In this document: in pieces, positions 31,598 through 41,490 of the stretch
How the letters are laid out: each line of letters opens with the position of its first letter
Position numbering within the stretch: the first letter of the stretch is position 1
From: Trabulsiella odontotermitis
GTDB taxonomy: Bacteria > Pseudomonadota > Gammaproteobacteria > Enterobacterales > Enterobacteriaceae
Direction of reading: 5' to 3'
DNA length: 64,000 nt
Assembly (NCBI RefSeq): GCF_001297775.1
Contig: NZ_LIFX01000004.1
Span: 248,001 to 312,000, forward strand
Program-made: the position numbers and the translations under genes
The notes under the pieces: model-generated
Databases searched by the model: none
What the model was told of the DNA's origin: nothing
What the model saw: only the letters and a program-made list of their open reading frames with translations

Positions 31598-34126
31598 ATG
31601 GAAACGTCGCAACAAATACTCACCACACTGGTAATGAGCACGCTGGTGGCGAGCAGCACGTTTTGTGTGTTACCGGCCGTTGCCGCGAAGTTTAACCCGA
31701 AATTTCTCGAAAACGCAGAGGGTATCGACCAGCATCTCGATCTCTCCGTTTATGAACAAAACGATGCGCAGCGGCCTGGGAAATATCAGGTCGATATCTA
31801 CGTCAATGACCAGAAACAGACGCGCATGATGCTGGCCTTTGCCGCTGCCCGCGATAAACAGCAGGGGCAAACGCTGTTGCCCTGCCTGACCAAAGCTCAG
31901 TTGCAGGCATGGGGCGTGCGTACAGCGGCTTTTGCCGACATTGCGAAATTACCTGCGGGTGCCTGTGTGCCGTTCTGGACGATTATCCCTGGTGCTAAAA
32001 GTGAGCTGGATTTCAGTGCGCTGAAGCTGTCTCTGAGCTTCCCGCAGGCGGCAATGCAGCAGACGGCGCGCGGTACGGTGCCGGAAAACCGCTGGGACAA
32101 TGGCATTCCGGCGTTGCTGTTTGATTACAGCTACAGCGGCAGCCAGAGCCACTATCAGCCAGGCGGCGGTGACACCAGCGAGGACAGCAATGAACGCAGT
32201 GACTATCTCAACCTGCGCAGCGGTTTTAACCTCGGCCCGTGGCGTCTGCGTAATAACAGCGTCTGGCAGCACGGCAATGGTGAAAATCACTGGGACAGCA
32301 TGGGCACCTATCTGACCCGATCGCTGATCCCGCTGAAATCGCAACTGACGCTGGGGGACACCTCCACCTCAGGAGACATTTTCGACAGTCTGCCGGTGCG
32401 CGGCGTGGTGCTGGCGTCGGACGATCAAATGCTGCCGGACAGCCAGCGCGGCTTCGCGCCGGTGATCCGCGGTATCGCCAAAACCAATGCAGAAGTGGTG
32501 GTTGAGCAGAACGGCTACGTGATTTATCGCCGCTTTGTGTCGCCGGGACAGTTTGAGATTAACGATCTCTATCCGACCGCGAACAGCGGCGATCTGACGG
32601 TGACCGTGAAGGAAAGCGACGGCAGTGAGCAAAAATTCATTCAGCCGTATGCCGCGGTCGCGATAATGCAGCGCGAAGGTCAGCTCAAATACAGCCTCGC
32701 CGCCGGGCGTTATCAGGCCGGTAATTACCAGAGTGAGTCGCCGCAACTGCTGGAAGCGACAGCGATTTACGGCTTGCCCGCCGGGTTTACCGCCTACGGC
32801 GGTGTGCTGACCGGCCAGGGCTACAACGCACAGGCGCTGGGGATCGGTAAAAATATGGGCGAGTGGGGCGCGCTGTCGCTGGATGCCACCCACGCCGCCA
32901 GCCAGGTCGTGGATGACATCGTATCAAGCGGCTACGCATGGCGACTGCTGTATGCCAAAAGTTTTGCTACAACCGGCACCAGTTTTAATGTTTCCGGTTA
33001 CCGCTATTCAACACCGGGCTTTTACACCTTTCAGGAGGCCACCGACAGCCGCAGCGAGGCGGACAGTGATTACGGTCATTACCATCGCCGCAGCCAGTTG
33101 CAGGTCAATCTGACGCAGCAACTCGGCGCGTGGGGCTCGTGGTACGTCAATGCCACAGACCAGAAATACTGGCAGGACGACGATGAGAGCCTGACGTTTT
33201 CCACCGGCTATAACGGTCACATCGGCCGCGCCACCTGGTCGCTGGCCTGGTCGGCAAATCGCAATCCCGATGACGACACGACCGATCGCCTGTGGTCGCT
33301 GGATGTCAGCATACCTATCGGTTCGGCATGGACCAGCTTCCACACCACCCGCGATCAGGACAAGCGCACCGTCTCGCAGGTCAGCCTTAACGGCACACTG
33401 CTCGATGACCATAACCTCGATTACAGCGTGACCGAGGGCTACGGCAACGACGGGCAGGGCAACAGCGGCAGCGCCTCGCTGAACTATCAGGGCGGACGTG
33501 GAGACGTCGACGTCGGCTACAACTATGGCGCAGATTCGCGCCAGCTCAATTACAGCCTGCGTGGCGGGGTCATTGTGCACAGCGGCGGCGTCACGCTGTC
33601 GCAACCGCTCGGCGAAACCATGGCGCTGGTCAGCGCACCAGGCGCGCAGGGCAGCAGCGTCACCAATAACAGTGGCGTGACGATTGATCGCTTCGGCAAC
33701 GCGGTCGTGCCGCAACTGACGCCGTACCGCGAGACCGAGGTCTCACTGCGCAGCGAAACGCTCAATAACCAGGTGGATCTGAACGATGCCTTCCTGCAGG
33801 TCGTCCCGACGCGCGGCGCAGTGGTACGCGCCAGTTTCGATACCCGCGTGGGTTATCGTGCGCTGTTGACCTTAACCCGCCCGGGGCAAGGGCCGGTACC
33901 GTTTGGCGCGACAGCCGCACTGGCAGATGACGCGGCGAAGACACCCACCACCGGCATGGTGGCGGAAGACGGCGAGCTGTATATCAGCGGTCTGCCGGAG
34001 AAAGGACGCATCAACGTGAGCTGGGGCAAGGAGCGCGATGAACGTTGTGTGGTGGATTACCAGCTTGCGCAATCACAATTACGCAGCGCGGTGATTTCAC
34101 TGTCTGCAACCTGTCAGAGCGAATAA
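31598..34126 (+). CDS. Outer-membrane fimbrial usher
   Basis: 842 residues, normal for FimD/PapC ushers. Signal peptide about 1-29 (cut AVAA-KFN). N-terminal chaperone-binding domain KFNPKFLENAEGIDQHLDLSVYE, then the 24-strand barrel with plug (DDQMLPDSQRGFAPVIRGIA) and C-terminal domains with YRETEVSLR and a closing Cys pair. Starts 22 bp after the chaperone with a weak ribosome site. A downstream ATG at residue 13 is an alternative start. Secretes and assembles pilus subunits. Confidence 0.94.
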   Translation: METSQQILTTLVMSTLVASSTFCVLPAVAAKFNPKFLENAEGIDQHLDLSVYEQNDAQRPGKYQVDIYVNDQKQTRMMLAFAAARDKQQGQTLLPCLTKAQLQAWGVRTAAFADIAKLPAGACVPFWTIIPGAKSELDFSALKLSLSFPQAAMQQTARGTVPENRWDNGIPALLFDYSYSGSQSHYQPGGGDTSEDSNERSDYLNLRSGFNLGPWRLRNNSVWQHGNGENHWDSMGTYLTRSLIPLKSQLTLGDTSTSGDIFDSLPVRGVVLASDDQMLPDSQRGFAPVIRGIAKTNAEVVVEQNGYVIYRRFVSPGQFEINDLYPTANSGDLTVTVKESDGSEQKFIQPYAAVAIMQREGQLKYSLAAGRYQAGNYQSESPQLLEATAIYGLPAGFTAYGGVLTGQGYNAQALGIGKNMGEWGALSLDATHAASQVVDDIVSSGYAWRLLYAKSFATTGTSFNVSGYRYSTPGFYTFQEATDSRSEADSDYGHYHRRSQLQVNLTQQLGAWGSWYVNATDQKYWQDDDESLTFSTGYNGHIGRATWSLAWSANRNPDDDTTDRLWSLDVSIPIGSAWTSFHTTRDQDKRTVSQVSLNGTLLDDHNLDYSVTEGYGNDGQGNSGSASLNYQGGRGDVDVGYNYGADSRQLNYSLRGGVIVHSGGVTLSQPLGETMALVSAPGAQGSSVTNNSGVTIDRFGNAVVPQLTPYRETEVSLRSETLNNQVDLNDAFLQVVPTRGAVVRASFDTRVGYRALLTLTRPGQGPVPFGATAALADDAAKTPTTGMVAEDGELYISGLPEKGRINVSWGKERDERCVVDYQLAQSQLRSAVISLSATCQSE

Positions 34127-34127
34127 T

Positions 34128-35183
34128 ATGAAAAACATCATCGGGTTACTGGTCGGCGGATTATGGCTGGCCCTGAGCAGCGCACCCGCGCAGGCGGCGG
34201 GCGACTGGGGGCCGTGTCAGTCTGACACTGTCCATCAGTTTCCTTCATCCTTTAACGAGACGATCACCGATCCATCGCAGAACTATTCCGGGCATGAATT
34301 CGATAATTTTTCCCGCTGGGATAACGGGCAAAGGTATTCCATCACTTGCCAGTGCCCGGACGATATGTCGAACCCGCCGCCGGGGTATTACAAAGCCGAG
34401 GTAAACCTGCCTGCCGGTCATGCCGCCACCTGGTACAAAGTGAACGATAACCTGGAAGTTCGCACGACGATTAGCGTCTCCAATGAAGGGAATATCAATG
34501 CGCCATTTTATGATCTCACCAACAAAAACCCGAACTCGAAAGAGTGTGCTTCCAAAGGCGGCGTTCATGATGCGCAGACCGGCACCACCGGTAGCGTGTC
34601 GCTGTATATTGCTCATCCGTTTGTCGGCATTTCTACTATTCCGCAAACCGAGGTTGCCGCGCTGTACCTGTCTAAAAAAGCGGGCGTTTATTCGACGACG
34701 CCGATAGTGCGGGTACTGCTCAGCGGCACAGTTGAAGTGGATCAAGGCTGCGAAATGGATGCTGGTGCGGTAGTAAATGTTCCGCTGGGGGAATATGACG
34801 CACGTGATTTTGAAGTGCCTGCCGGAAGCAAACCGCAGAACGTGCAGATCATCAAAAAGAAACTGGTGCTCCACTGCCATAACATTTCTGACGGCGTCCG
34901 GGCATGGATACATATTGAAGGCACCGTCAACCGCAACAACGCCACGGCAATCGATATGGGCAACCCGGATATTGGCGTGCAGATTGCCGGTGACGACAGC
35001 GAGACCGTCATGGTTCCAAACGATGTCAACAGTGAAGCGCCGCTGGCACTGGGGGCTCAGGATAGCAGCGGTAGCCGTAGCGCGGAGTTCGATATGCACG
35101 CGTGGCCCATCAGTACTACGGGGAAACGCCCGGCGTCCGGTAATTATCAGGGCATTGCCACCATGCGGGTGGAGATCGAATAA
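34128..35183 (+). CDS. Probable fimbrial tip adhesin
   Basis: 351 residues, about twice a pilin, as expected for a two-domain adhesin. Signal peptide 1-23 (APAQA-AGD). The N-terminal part (residues 24-185) holds a Cys-rich unit, GPCQSD and TCQCPDD, with no match I recognise. The C-terminal part from VEVDQGCEMDAGAVVNVPLG is a pilin domain, ending IATMRVEIE. Starts within 2 bp of the usher stop. Receptor unknown. Confidence 0.85.
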   Translation: MKNIIGLLVGGLWLALSSAPAQAAGDWGPCQSDTVHQFPSSFNETITDPSQNYSGHEFDNFSRWDNGQRYSITCQCPDDMSNPPPGYYKAEVNLPAGHAATWYKVNDNLEVRTTISVSNEGNINAPFYDLTNKNPNSKECASKGGVHDAQTGTTGSVSLYIAHPFVGISTIPQTEVAALYLSKKAGVYSTTPIVRVLLSGTVEVDQGCEMDAGAVVNVPLGEYDARDFEVPAGSKPQNVQIIKKKLVLHCHNISDGVRAWIHIEGTVNRNNATAIDMGNPDIGVQIAGDDSETVMVPNDVNSEAPLALGAQDSSGSRSAEFDMHAWPISTTGKRPASGNYQGIATMRVEIE

Positions 35184-35185
35184 CC

Positions 35186-35707
35186 ATGAAGCGCTTATTT
35201 CTCATCGGCATATGCTGCCTGCCATTGCTGGCGCAGGCGAAAACCGATATTGGTTCGCCGGGCGATCTGTACTTTTCGCTGTCGATCCGCCAGGGCACCT
35301 GTGAGCTGGTACAGAGCGATTTCAGCGTGGAGATGGGCGAGGTGACGTTAGCCCGCGGACACAGCGTCGGCGACGCGCTGAACCACGTTCCGTTTACCAT
35401 CGGCCTGCAGCATTGCGGCGATGTGGTCACCGCCCGTGTAACGATGGATGGCACGGCAGATGCGGATAACCCCGATCTCTTTGCGCTCGATGAGGGCGGT
35501 GCCGAGGGCGTGGCGCTGGAAATTGTGGATGCCAGCGGCAAGGTACAAAAACCGAAAAGCACCGATGCGACCAGTCATGATTTTGCCATTAACCCGGCGG
35601 ATGGCACGATTTCACTGGCCTGGACTGCCAGCTATGTGGTGACGCGCACGCCGGTCAAAAGCGGTGCGGCGAACGCGCTGGTGAATTTTTCCGTTGAGTA
35701 CGAGTAG
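35186..35707 (+). CDS. Minor fimbrial subunit
   Basis: 173 residues. Signal peptide 1-18 (MKRLFLIGICCLPLLAQA-KT). Pilin fold: SIRQGTCELVQSDFSVEMGEV and LQHCGDV give the Cys pair; C-terminus LVNFSVEYE carries the assembly strand. Two bp after the adhesin stop; last gene of the operon. Its TAG stop is 1 bp from the stop of the convergent right-flank regulator. Confidence 0.9.
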   Translation: MKRLFLIGICCLPLLAQAKTDIGSPGDLYFSLSIRQGTCELVQSDFSVEMGEVTLARGHSVGDALNHVPFTIGLQHCGDVVTARVTMDGTADADNPDLFALDEGGAEGVALEIVDASGKVQKPKSTDATSHDFAINPADGTISLAWTASYVVTRTPVKSGAANALVNFSVEYE

Positions 35708-35708
35708 C

Positions 35709-36320
35709 TTAAAAACGTTCAGGCAGGCGGTGAACGTCAATCAGTTTGCCGTTTTCCAGCGAGATGTAATCGCCTTTTTTCAGTTCGCTCAGGATCCGCT
35801 GAATACCGCTTCGCGAGAGCAGGGTACGTTCCTGCAGGTATTCCAGCACAGGCATCGTATTACGCAGCAATTCCTCTTCCTGCATAAATGCCAGCAGCGT
35901 CTGGCGAATCAGCTGGTAACTGGATTGCCCGACATAGCTGGCCGGCTGGCGAAAAAGTTCTGTTGCCATGAAACCCTGCACCCAGGCAACGCTTTTCCAT
36001 AGCTGTTTTTCATCGAAAAGGGCCAGCGCCTGCTGGTGGGGGATCATCTCGTAGCGCACCGTGTTGCGCGTTTTCAGGTAGATATGCGGCTGATGGTGGC
36101 TTTCTGCTAAGGCAAAGCCCAGCACAAACGGGGCGTAAAGGTGGGCTACCAACAGATGGTCGCTTTCCCGAAAAATACCGACGATCCCTTCATGAAGCAC
36201 ACAGACCATCGGTTCCGGTATATGGCGTAGCGAGATGAGTTGTCGTGGCCTGGCGGTACGAATATTTTCCGGGCGGGAGAGCGCGTTGGTCAGCGTCAGA
36301 ATATGGTCGGAGGGCTTCAT
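35709..36320 (-). CDS. CRP/FNR-like (IprA/YaiV-type) transcriptional regulator, right flank of fimbrial island
   Basis: 203 residues. N-terminal sensor-like beta domain (RQLISLRHIPEPMVCVLHEGIVGIF) and C-terminal winged helix YLQERTLLSRSGIQRILSEL with KKGDYISLENGKLI. The winged helix aligns by eye with that of the regulator at 29379-29999. The ATG at 36320 has only a weak ribosome site. Tail-to-tail with the last fimbrial gene. Together the two regulators bracket the island. Confidence 0.8.
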   Translation of the reverse strand: MKPSDHILTLTNALSRPENIRTARPRQLISLRHIPEPMVCVLHEGIVGIFRESDHLLVAHLYAPFVLGFALAESHHQPHIYLKTRNTVRYEMIPHQQALALFDEKQLWKSVAWVQGFMATELFRQPASYVGQSSYQLIRQTLLAFMQEEELLRNTMPVLEYLQERTLLSRSGIQRILSELKKGDYISLENGKLIDVHRLPERF

Positions 36321-36621
36321 GCATTAACCAGACAAATATGAATGCTTGTGATTATAAAGGAGGTTGATGCTTTTGCCAGGGAAAGAAAGACAATAGTGCC
36401 GGGGCTTTTTTATGACGCGTTTAGCCTGAAAGCAGAATTATCCTGGAGAATTGCTTTTCTTTTATTCAGTTTGCAGGTATGCTTTCTTCATAATTTCTTT
36501 AAAATCAGCAATATAAAATACATTCTTTCCATTCTTCATCATTCTTCCTTATTTCCTCCATAATTGATGAAAAGTTGTTTTTTACACTTTCATTGTTTTA
36601 CGCACACTCTGACTAATTGAC
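36321..36621. other. AT-rich region between the fimbrial island and spy
   Basis: About 300 bp, markedly AT-rich with T-tracts, typical of H-NS-prone DNA at island edges. A 73-codon frame at 36342-36563 lacks a ribosome site and protein-like character, so I do not call it. Confidence 0.4.
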
Positions 36622-36636
36622 GTTAAAGGTCGTAAA
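36622..36636 (+). promoter_or_regulatory. CpxR box upstream of spy
   Basis: GTTAAAGGTCGTAAA: two GTAAA-type half-sites with 10-bp periodicity, close to the CpxR consensus GTAAA-N5-GTAAA. It lies 59 bp before the spy ATG. E. coli spy is a known CpxR/BaeR target. Confidence 0.65.
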
Positions 36637-36694
36637 GTTAATCACGTCAACACGGCAACGCGCCGTCAGAATAACTGAAAGTAAGGAATAACCT

Positions 36695-37186
36695 ATGAAG
36701 AAGATGACTGCTCTGTTTGTTACCTCTGCTCTGGCTCTGGGTGCGGCTAACCTGGCACACGCCGCCGATACCACCACGGCACCGGCCGCGCAGCCGGACG
36801 GTAAAATGATGATGCATCATAAAGGCAAGCCGGGTATGCATCATGACATGATGTTCCAGGGGCTGAACCTGACCGATGCGCAGAAACAGCAGATCCGCGA
36901 CATCATGAAAAGTCAGCGCGACAACATGAAACGTCCGTCCCTCGACGAACGTCGCGAGATGCATAACCTGATCGCCAGCGACAGCTTCGACAAAGCGAAA
37001 GCAGAAGCGCAGATCGACAAAATGGCAGAGCAACGCAAAGGCATGATGCTCTCCCGTATGGAAACGCAGAACAAAATCTACAACATTCTGACCCCGGAAC
37101 AGAAAAAGACCTTTAATGCCAATTTTGAGAAGCGTCTGACAGAACGTCACGCGCCAGACGGTAAAATGCCAGTGCCTGCTGAATAA
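36695..37186 (+). CDS. spy: Periplasmic chaperone Spy
   Basis: 163 residues (161 in E. coli). Signal peptide 1-23 (AHA-AD). ATP-independent chaperone that cradles unfolded proteins under envelope stress. The helical LTxxQ-type motifs are present: [15 protein letters not shown] and [16 protein letters not shown]. The His/Met-rich stretch [17 protein letters not shown] precedes the core. Ribosome site AAGGAATAACC. Normally sits next to astE; here the fimbrial island separates them. Confidence 0.97.
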   Translation: MKKMTALFVTSALALGAANLAHAADTTTAPAAQPDGKMMMHHKGKPGMHHDMMFQGLNLTDAQKQQIRDIMKSQRDNMKRPSLDERREMHNLIASDSFDKAKAEAQIDKMAEQRKGMMLSRMETQNKIYNILTPEQKKTFNANFEKRLTERHAPDGKMPVPAE

Positions 37187-37205
37187 CTCAGCATCCGGAT
37201 TCAAG

Positions 37206-37268
37206 ACCGCCGGTCTTGCCCACGCTGCGCCTTATGGGCTGTGGGCAGGCCCGGCGGTTTTCTTTTTT
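37206..37268 (+). terminator. Terminator after spy
   Basis: Stem ACCGCCGG / CCGGCGGT with an inner GCCCAC / GTGGGC helix, followed by TTTTCTTTTTT. Confidence 0.8.
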
Positions 37269-37389
37269 ACAGTGCGACGCTAAGGTATACATCCGGTGTG
37301 CCGATAGTCATTTTCGGACAGGAAAAATAACCATAAAACGGCTGCTTACCTTGAGCCTTCCGACGCATCCGCGTCGTTCAGGAGTCGCA

Positions 37390-37965
37390 ATGGAATACTT
37401 TGATATCCGCAAAATGCCCGTCACGTTGTGGCGCAACGGTGGCGGCGAGACCCGTGAGCTGTGTTGCTTCCCGCCTGGCACACGCGATTTTAGCTGGCGC
37501 GCCAGCATTGCCTCTATCGCCAGCAACGGCGATTTTTCTCTTTTCCCCGGTGTGGATCGGGTCATTACACTGCTGGAAGGCGGTGAAGTAGTGCTCGATG
37601 GCGGCGCGGCGTTTCAACATGCTCTGACGCATTTCGAACCGTTCTATTTCGCTGGTGAACAGCGCGTCTACGCTCAGTTGTCTGAAGGCCAGATGTCGAT
37701 GGATTTTAACGTCATGACCCGGCGGGACCAGTGCCGGGCGCAGGTGCGGGTGGCGGATCGAACCTTTACCACCTTTGCACCCAACGGCGGCGTGGTGTTT
37801 GTCCTGAGCGGCGCATGGCAGTTGGGCGACAAACTGCTGACTGCCGATCAGGGCGCTTACTGGCAGAATGGACCGCATACGCTGCGGTTGCTGGAATCGG
37901 AAGGGCGGCTGCTGTATGGCGAGATAAGCTGGCTGGTGAGCCCGGCGCTGGCGGCATCAGCCTGA
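37390..37965 (+). CDS. ves: Ves (HutD-family cupin), cold- and stress-induced protein
   Basis: 191 residues from ATG 37390 ([10 protein letters not shown]), the E. coli length, with CAGGAGTCGCA just upstream; the frame open to 37216 is noncoding and overlaps the spy terminator. Ves/HutD bicupin-like signature: [18 protein letters not shown] and [22 protein letters not shown]. Enzymatic role unknown. Convergent with nadE. Confidence 0.93.
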   Translation: MEYFDIRKMPVTLWRNGGGETRELCCFPPGTRDFSWRASIASIASNGDFSLFPGVDRVITLLEGGEVVLDGGAAFQHALTHFEPFYFAGEQRVYAQLSEGQMSMDFNVMTRRDQCRAQVRVADRTFTTFAPNGGVVFVLSGAWQLGDKLLTADQGAYWQNGPHTLRLLESEGRLLYGEISWLVSPALAASA

Positions 37966-37987
37966 GGCATAATGCCGCCGTGCGGGG

Positions 37988-38815
37988 TTATTTCTTCCAG
38001 AAATCGTCAAACACGGTGATGGGCGGGCGGCGCTTGTGCTCGGTGCGGGTGTACCAGCCTTCGATGATTTTCGCGATGCTGTCGTCGAGCTTTTTACCCT
38101 CGAGATAGTCATCAATGTTGTCGTAGGTGACGCCCAGCGCCGCTTCGTCAGGCAGAGACGGTCTGTCGTCTTCAAGGTCAGCGGTCGGCGCTTTCTTATA
38201 AAGATGCTCCGGGCAACCCAGTGTTGCCAGCAGCTGTTTTCCCTGACGCTTATTCAGGCGGAAAATCGGGTTAATATCGGTACCGCCATCGCCGTATTTA
38301 GTGAAGAAGCCGGTCACCGCTTCGGCGGCATGGTCAGTGCCCACGACAACGCCTTTGGTCATTCCCGCAATGCTGTACTGCGCTTTCATCCGTTCGCGGG
38401 CTTTTTCGTTGCCACGAACAAAATCACTCAGCTCAATGCCTGCCTCGCGCAACGCCTGTTCGCTCGCCAGCACAGCGCCTTTGATATTGACGGTCAATAC
38501 GCGATCCGGCTGGATGAAATCAATGGCATCCTGACAGTCCTGCTCGTCAGCCTGAACGCCGAAGGGCAGGCGTACGGCGATAAACTGCAGGGCCGGATTC
38601 CCGGTCTCTTCGCGCAGTTCGCTGATGGCCGTCTGGCAAAGTTTGCCGGTGAGCGTGGAGTCCTGACCGCCGCTTATCCCCAGCACCAGCGTGTGCAGGA
38701 ACGGGTAGGTTTTCAGGTAGGTTTTCAGGAAATCCACGCTACGGCGGATTTCGGCGTTCGGGTCAATCTGCGGCTTCGCGCCAAGTGCACGAATAATCTC
38801 GTGTTGTAACGTCAT
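37988..38815 (-). CDS. nadE: NH3-dependent NAD+ synthetase
   Basis: 275 residues from ATG 38815 ([11 protein letters not shown]), the E. coli length; the frame open to 38881 is not conserved. Last step of NAD synthesis, amidating nicotinate adenine dinucleotide. PP-loop [11 protein letters not shown] near residue 46; [22 protein letters not shown] and the C-terminal [15 protein letters not shown] are conserved. Confidence 0.98.
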   Translation of the reverse strand: MTLQHEIIRALGAKPQIDPNAEIRRSVDFLKTYLKTYPFLHTLVLGISGGQDSTLTGKLCQTAISELREETGNPALQFIAVRLPFGVQADEQDCQDAIDFIQPDRVLTVNIKGAVLASEQALREAGIELSDFVRGNEKARERMKAQYSIAGMTKGVVVGTDHAAEAVTGFFTKYGDGGTDINPIFRLNKRQGKQLLATLGCPEHLYKKAPTADLEDDRPSLPDEAALGVTYDNIDDYLEGKKLDDSIAKIIEGWYTRTEHKRRPPITVFDDFWKK

Positions 38816-39037
38816 AGCAACACCTCCATAAATGAATAAGCGTGATGTGTTAAAGCTAACGCGTTGCCAGGAAAACGACAAGGATCACAGTTTTGATTGC
38901 TGCAAAAGGGCGCGATTCAGCAGCTTATCGTTTTTTCACTAGAATGTTCCGAAAGTTATTTCAATTAGCATGCTAAGTTGAAAAATTGTCTGATCTATTC
39001 CAGGCTTATAACACGCTGATAAACAAGAGGACGGAAT

Positions 39038-39376
39038 ATGAACACAAAAATCGCAGGAATGTTAGGTGCAGCGGCAGTATTCACAATGCTGGCAGGTTGT
39101 ACTGCCTACGACAGAACCAAAGACCAGTTCACACAGCCCGTGGTCAAAGATGTGAAGAAAGGGATGACACGTGCACAGGTTCAGCAGATCGCGGGCCAAC
39201 CGTCATCAGAAGTCTCGATGATCCACGCGCGTGGTACCTGCCAGACATATATCCTCGGTCAACGGGATGGTAAGACAGAAACCTACTTCGTGGCGCTGGA
39301 TGACACCGGACACGTGATTAACTCTGGCTACCAGACCTGTGCAGAGTACGACACCGATCCGCAGGTCAATAAATAG
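39038..39376 (+). CDS. osmE: Osmotically inducible lipoprotein OsmE
   Basis: 112 residues. Lipobox LAGC with acylated Cys21. SmpA/OmlA (BamE-like) domain: [20 protein letters not shown]. In E. coli, expressed at high osmolarity and in stationary phase. Ribosome site AGAGGACGG. Followed by a strong terminator. Confidence 0.96.
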   Translation: MNTKIAGMLGAAAVFTMLAGCTAYDRTKDQFTQPVVKDVKKGMTRAQVQQIAGQPSSEVSMIHARGTCQTYILGQRDGKTETYFVALDDTGHVINSGYQTCAEYDTDPQVNK

Positions 39377-39403
39377 CTATCCGTAGTTTGTCTGAGCTCT
39401 ACG

Positions 39404-39432
39404 AAAGCCTGTCCTCACGGACAGGCTTTTTT
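39404..39432 (+). terminator. Terminator after osmE
   Basis: Perfect 9-bp stem AGCCTGTCC / GGACAGGCT, 4-nt loop, then TTTTTT. Confidence 0.92.
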
Positions 39433-39444
39433 GATCGCCAAATC

Positions 39445-39464
39445 TTATTTCTTTTCGCGAATTA
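39445..39464 (+). promoter_or_regulatory. Candidate NagC operator of chb
   Basis: TTATTTCTTTTCGCGAATTA has the AT-rich arms around a CG-containing centre of NagC operators. It lies 12 bp upstream of the CRP site. E. coli chb is repressed by NagC; this exact site is inferred. Confidence 0.45.
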
Positions 39465-39475
39465 TTTGACTGAAG

Positions 39476-39491
39476 TGTGAGGGTAGTCATA
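39476..39491 (+). promoter_or_regulatory. CRP site of the chb promoter
   Basis: TGTGA-GGGTAG-TCATA matches CRP at 9 of 10 core positions. Positioned about 185 bp before chbB. The long leader down to 39676 holds no convincing ORF. Confidence 0.65.
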
Positions 39492-39676
39492 ACCCGAGGT
39501 CAACCAGAGACAATTTTTACTAAACAGGGATTATCCACCCCTGGTGTGTTGGCGTATACTCAACTCATCAAATCAAGTAACCAAACGGTTATAAAAACAC
39601 CAGCAGTCAGGGTAAGGGGAATAATCCTGGCTGTCGGAAGCAGAAAGAAGATAGAAAAATAAGTGAGGAGTCGTCT

Positions 39677-39997
39677 ATGGAAAAGAAACACATTTATCTG
39701 TTTTGTTCTGCGGGCATGTCGACATCGCTACTGGTCTCTAAAATGCGTGCTCAGGCAGAAAAATACGAAGTGCCGGTAATTATTGATGCGTTCCCTGAAA
39801 CACTGGCAGGGGAAAAAGGACCAGACGCCGATGTAGTATTACTCGGTCCCCAGATTGCTTATATGTTACCCGAAATTCAACGCTTGCTTCCGAATAAGCC
39901 CGTGGAAGTGATCGATTCAATTCTGTACGGCAAAGTAGATGGTTTAGGTGTACTTAAAGCCGCTGTCGCCACAATTAAGAAAGCAGCAGCGCAATAA
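39677..39997 (+). CDS. chbB: N,N'-diacetylchitobiose PTS enzyme IIB
   Basis: 106 residues, same as E. coli. Phosphorylated on Cys10 in [14 protein letters not shown], the Lac-family IIB P-loop. Passes phosphate from ChbA to the sugar entering through ChbC. Ribosome site GAGGAGTCG. First gene of chbBCARFG. Confidence 0.97.
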   Translation: MEKKHIYLFCSAGMSTSLLVSKMRAQAEKYEVPVIIDAFPETLAGEKGPDADVVLLGPQIAYMLPEIQRLLPNKPVEVIDSILYGKVDGLGVLKAAVATIKKAAAQ

Positions 39998-40010
39998 TTT
40001 TATTATTTTT

Positions 40011-40029
40011 CCCGTCAAAGAGTAATTTC
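40011..40029 (+). promoter_or_regulatory. ChiX trap sequence in the chbB-chbC spacer
   Basis: CCCGTCAAAGAG is complementary to CUCUUUGACGGG of ChiX, and the pairing can extend with AATTTC after one mismatch. In E. coli and Salmonella this chbBC spacer captures ChiX and triggers its decay when chb is induced, which relieves chiP. The element is conserved here. Identification rests on remembered ChiX sequence. Confidence 0.8.
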
Positions 40030-40077
40030 ACACACATGCGCCGTAATATTCATTGCGGCTTTTAAGGGTATTTTTCT

Positions 40078-41436
40078 ATGAGTAGAGTCATCGGTTCGCT
40101 TGAAAAGGTACTCCTTCCTTTTGCAGTCAAAATTGGAAAGCAGCCTCACGTTAATGCGATTAAAAACGGCTTTATTAAATTAATGCCGTTGACCCTCGCA
40201 GGGGCAATGTTTGTTCTTATTAACAACGTCTTTCTGAGTTTTGGCGAAGGCTCGTTTTTTTTCTCCCTGGGTGTTCGCTTAGATCCCGAAACCATTGAAA
40301 CCTTGAATGGTTTCAAAGCCATCGGCGGCAACGTGTACAACGGTACATTAGGTATTATGTCGCTGATGGCGCCTTTTTTTATTGGCATGGCGTTAGCGGA
40401 AGAGCGAAAAGTTGATCCTTTAGCCGCAGGTTTATTATCTGTTGCTGCCTTTATGACCGTCACACCGTACAGCGTAGGTGAAGCTTATGCCGTGGGCGCG
40501 AACTGGTTAGGCGGGCAGAACATTATTTCCGGCATGATTATTGGTCTGGTTGTCGCGGAACTGTTTACTTTTGTTATCCGTCGCAACTGGGTCATTACCC
40601 TGCCAGACAGCGTACCGGCGTCGGTGTCGCGCTCCTTCTCGGCGTTAATTCCCGGCTTCCTGATCCTCTCCATTTTCGGGATCATCTCCTGGGCGCTGAC
40701 GCACTGGCAGACCAACTTCCACCAGATCATCATGGACTCCATCTCTACGCCGCTGGCGTCGATGGGTAGCGTGGTCGGCTGGGCTTACGTGGTGTTCAAC
40801 TCACTGCTGTGGTTCTTCGGCGTGCACGGTTCTCTGGCGCTGACCGCACTGGACAACGGCATCATGACCCCGTGGGCGCTGGAAAACATCGCGCTGTACA
40901 ACCAGTACGGTTCTGTCGACGCGGCGATTGCTGCCGGTAAACAGTTCCACTTCTGGGCGAAACCGATGCTCGACTCCTACATCCTGTTGGGTGGTTCCGG
41001 GGCGACGCTGGGTCTGATTATCGCCATCTTCATCGGCTCTCGTCGTGCGGACCATCGTCAGGTCGCGAAACTGGCGCTGCCGTCAGGCATCTTCCAGATT
41101 AACGAACCGATTCTGTTTGGTCTGCCGATCATCATGAACCCGGTGATGTTCATCCCGTTTGTCCTGATTCAGCCGATTCTGGCCGCAATCACGCTTGCCG
41201 CCTACTCGATGGGCATTATTCCACCGGTCACCAACCTGGCGCCGTGGACGATGCCAACCGGCCTCGGGGCGTTCTTCAACAGTAACGGTAGCATCGCAGC
41301 ACTGCTCGTCGCGCTGTTCAACCTGGGTGTCTCGGTTCTGGTTTACCTGCCGTTCGTGACGGTCGCTAACAAAGCGCAGACGGTCATTGACGAAGAAGAG
41401 AGCGAAGAAGATATCGCTGAAGCACTGAAATTCTGA
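40078..41436 (+). CDS. chbC: N,N'-diacetylchitobiose PTS permease IIC
   Basis: 452 residues, about ten membrane segments, the E. coli length. Lac/cellobiose-family IIC; conserved [20 protein letters not shown] and [12 protein letters not shown]-type substrate loop. Transports chitobiose (and related beta-glucosides) with phosphorylation. 80 bp after chbB, a spacer that carries the ChiX trap. Confidence 0.97.
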   Translation: MSRVIGSLEKVLLPFAVKIGKQPHVNAIKNGFIKLMPLTLAGAMFVLINNVFLSFGEGSFFFSLGVRLDPETIETLNGFKAIGGNVYNGTLGIMSLMAPFFIGMALAEERKVDPLAAGLLSVAAFMTVTPYSVGEAYAVGANWLGGQNIISGMIIGLVVAELFTFVIRRNWVITLPDSVPASVSRSFSALIPGFLILSIFGIISWALTHWQTNFHQIIMDSISTPLASMGSVVGWAYVVFNSLLWFFGVHGSLALTALDNGIMTPWALENIALYNQYGSVDAAIAAGKQFHFWAKPMLDSYILLGGSGATLGLIIAIFIGSRRADHRQVAKLALPSGIFQINEPILFGLPIIMNPVMFIPFVLIQPILAAITLAAYSMGIIPPVTNLAPWTMPTGLGAFFNSNGSIAALLVALFNLGVSVLVYLPFVTVANKAQTVIDEEESEEDIAEALKF

Positions 41437-41490
41437 TGTTGCGCGGTGTGGGAGAGTCCTCCCACACCGTCAGTCAAAGAGGGAAAAGAT

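Noticed and set aside
29379-36320. Transposon or integrase remnant carrying the fimbrial island
   Set aside because: No integrase, IS ends or tRNA att site seen at either edge; the island borders abut gene ends directly.
36342-36563. 73-codon frame upstream of spy
   Set aside because: No ribosome site, AT-rich spacer, no recognisable protein pattern.
39477-39662. 61-codon frame before chbB
   Set aside because: Overlaps the CRP site and the chb leader; GTG/ATG placement and composition do not support coding.
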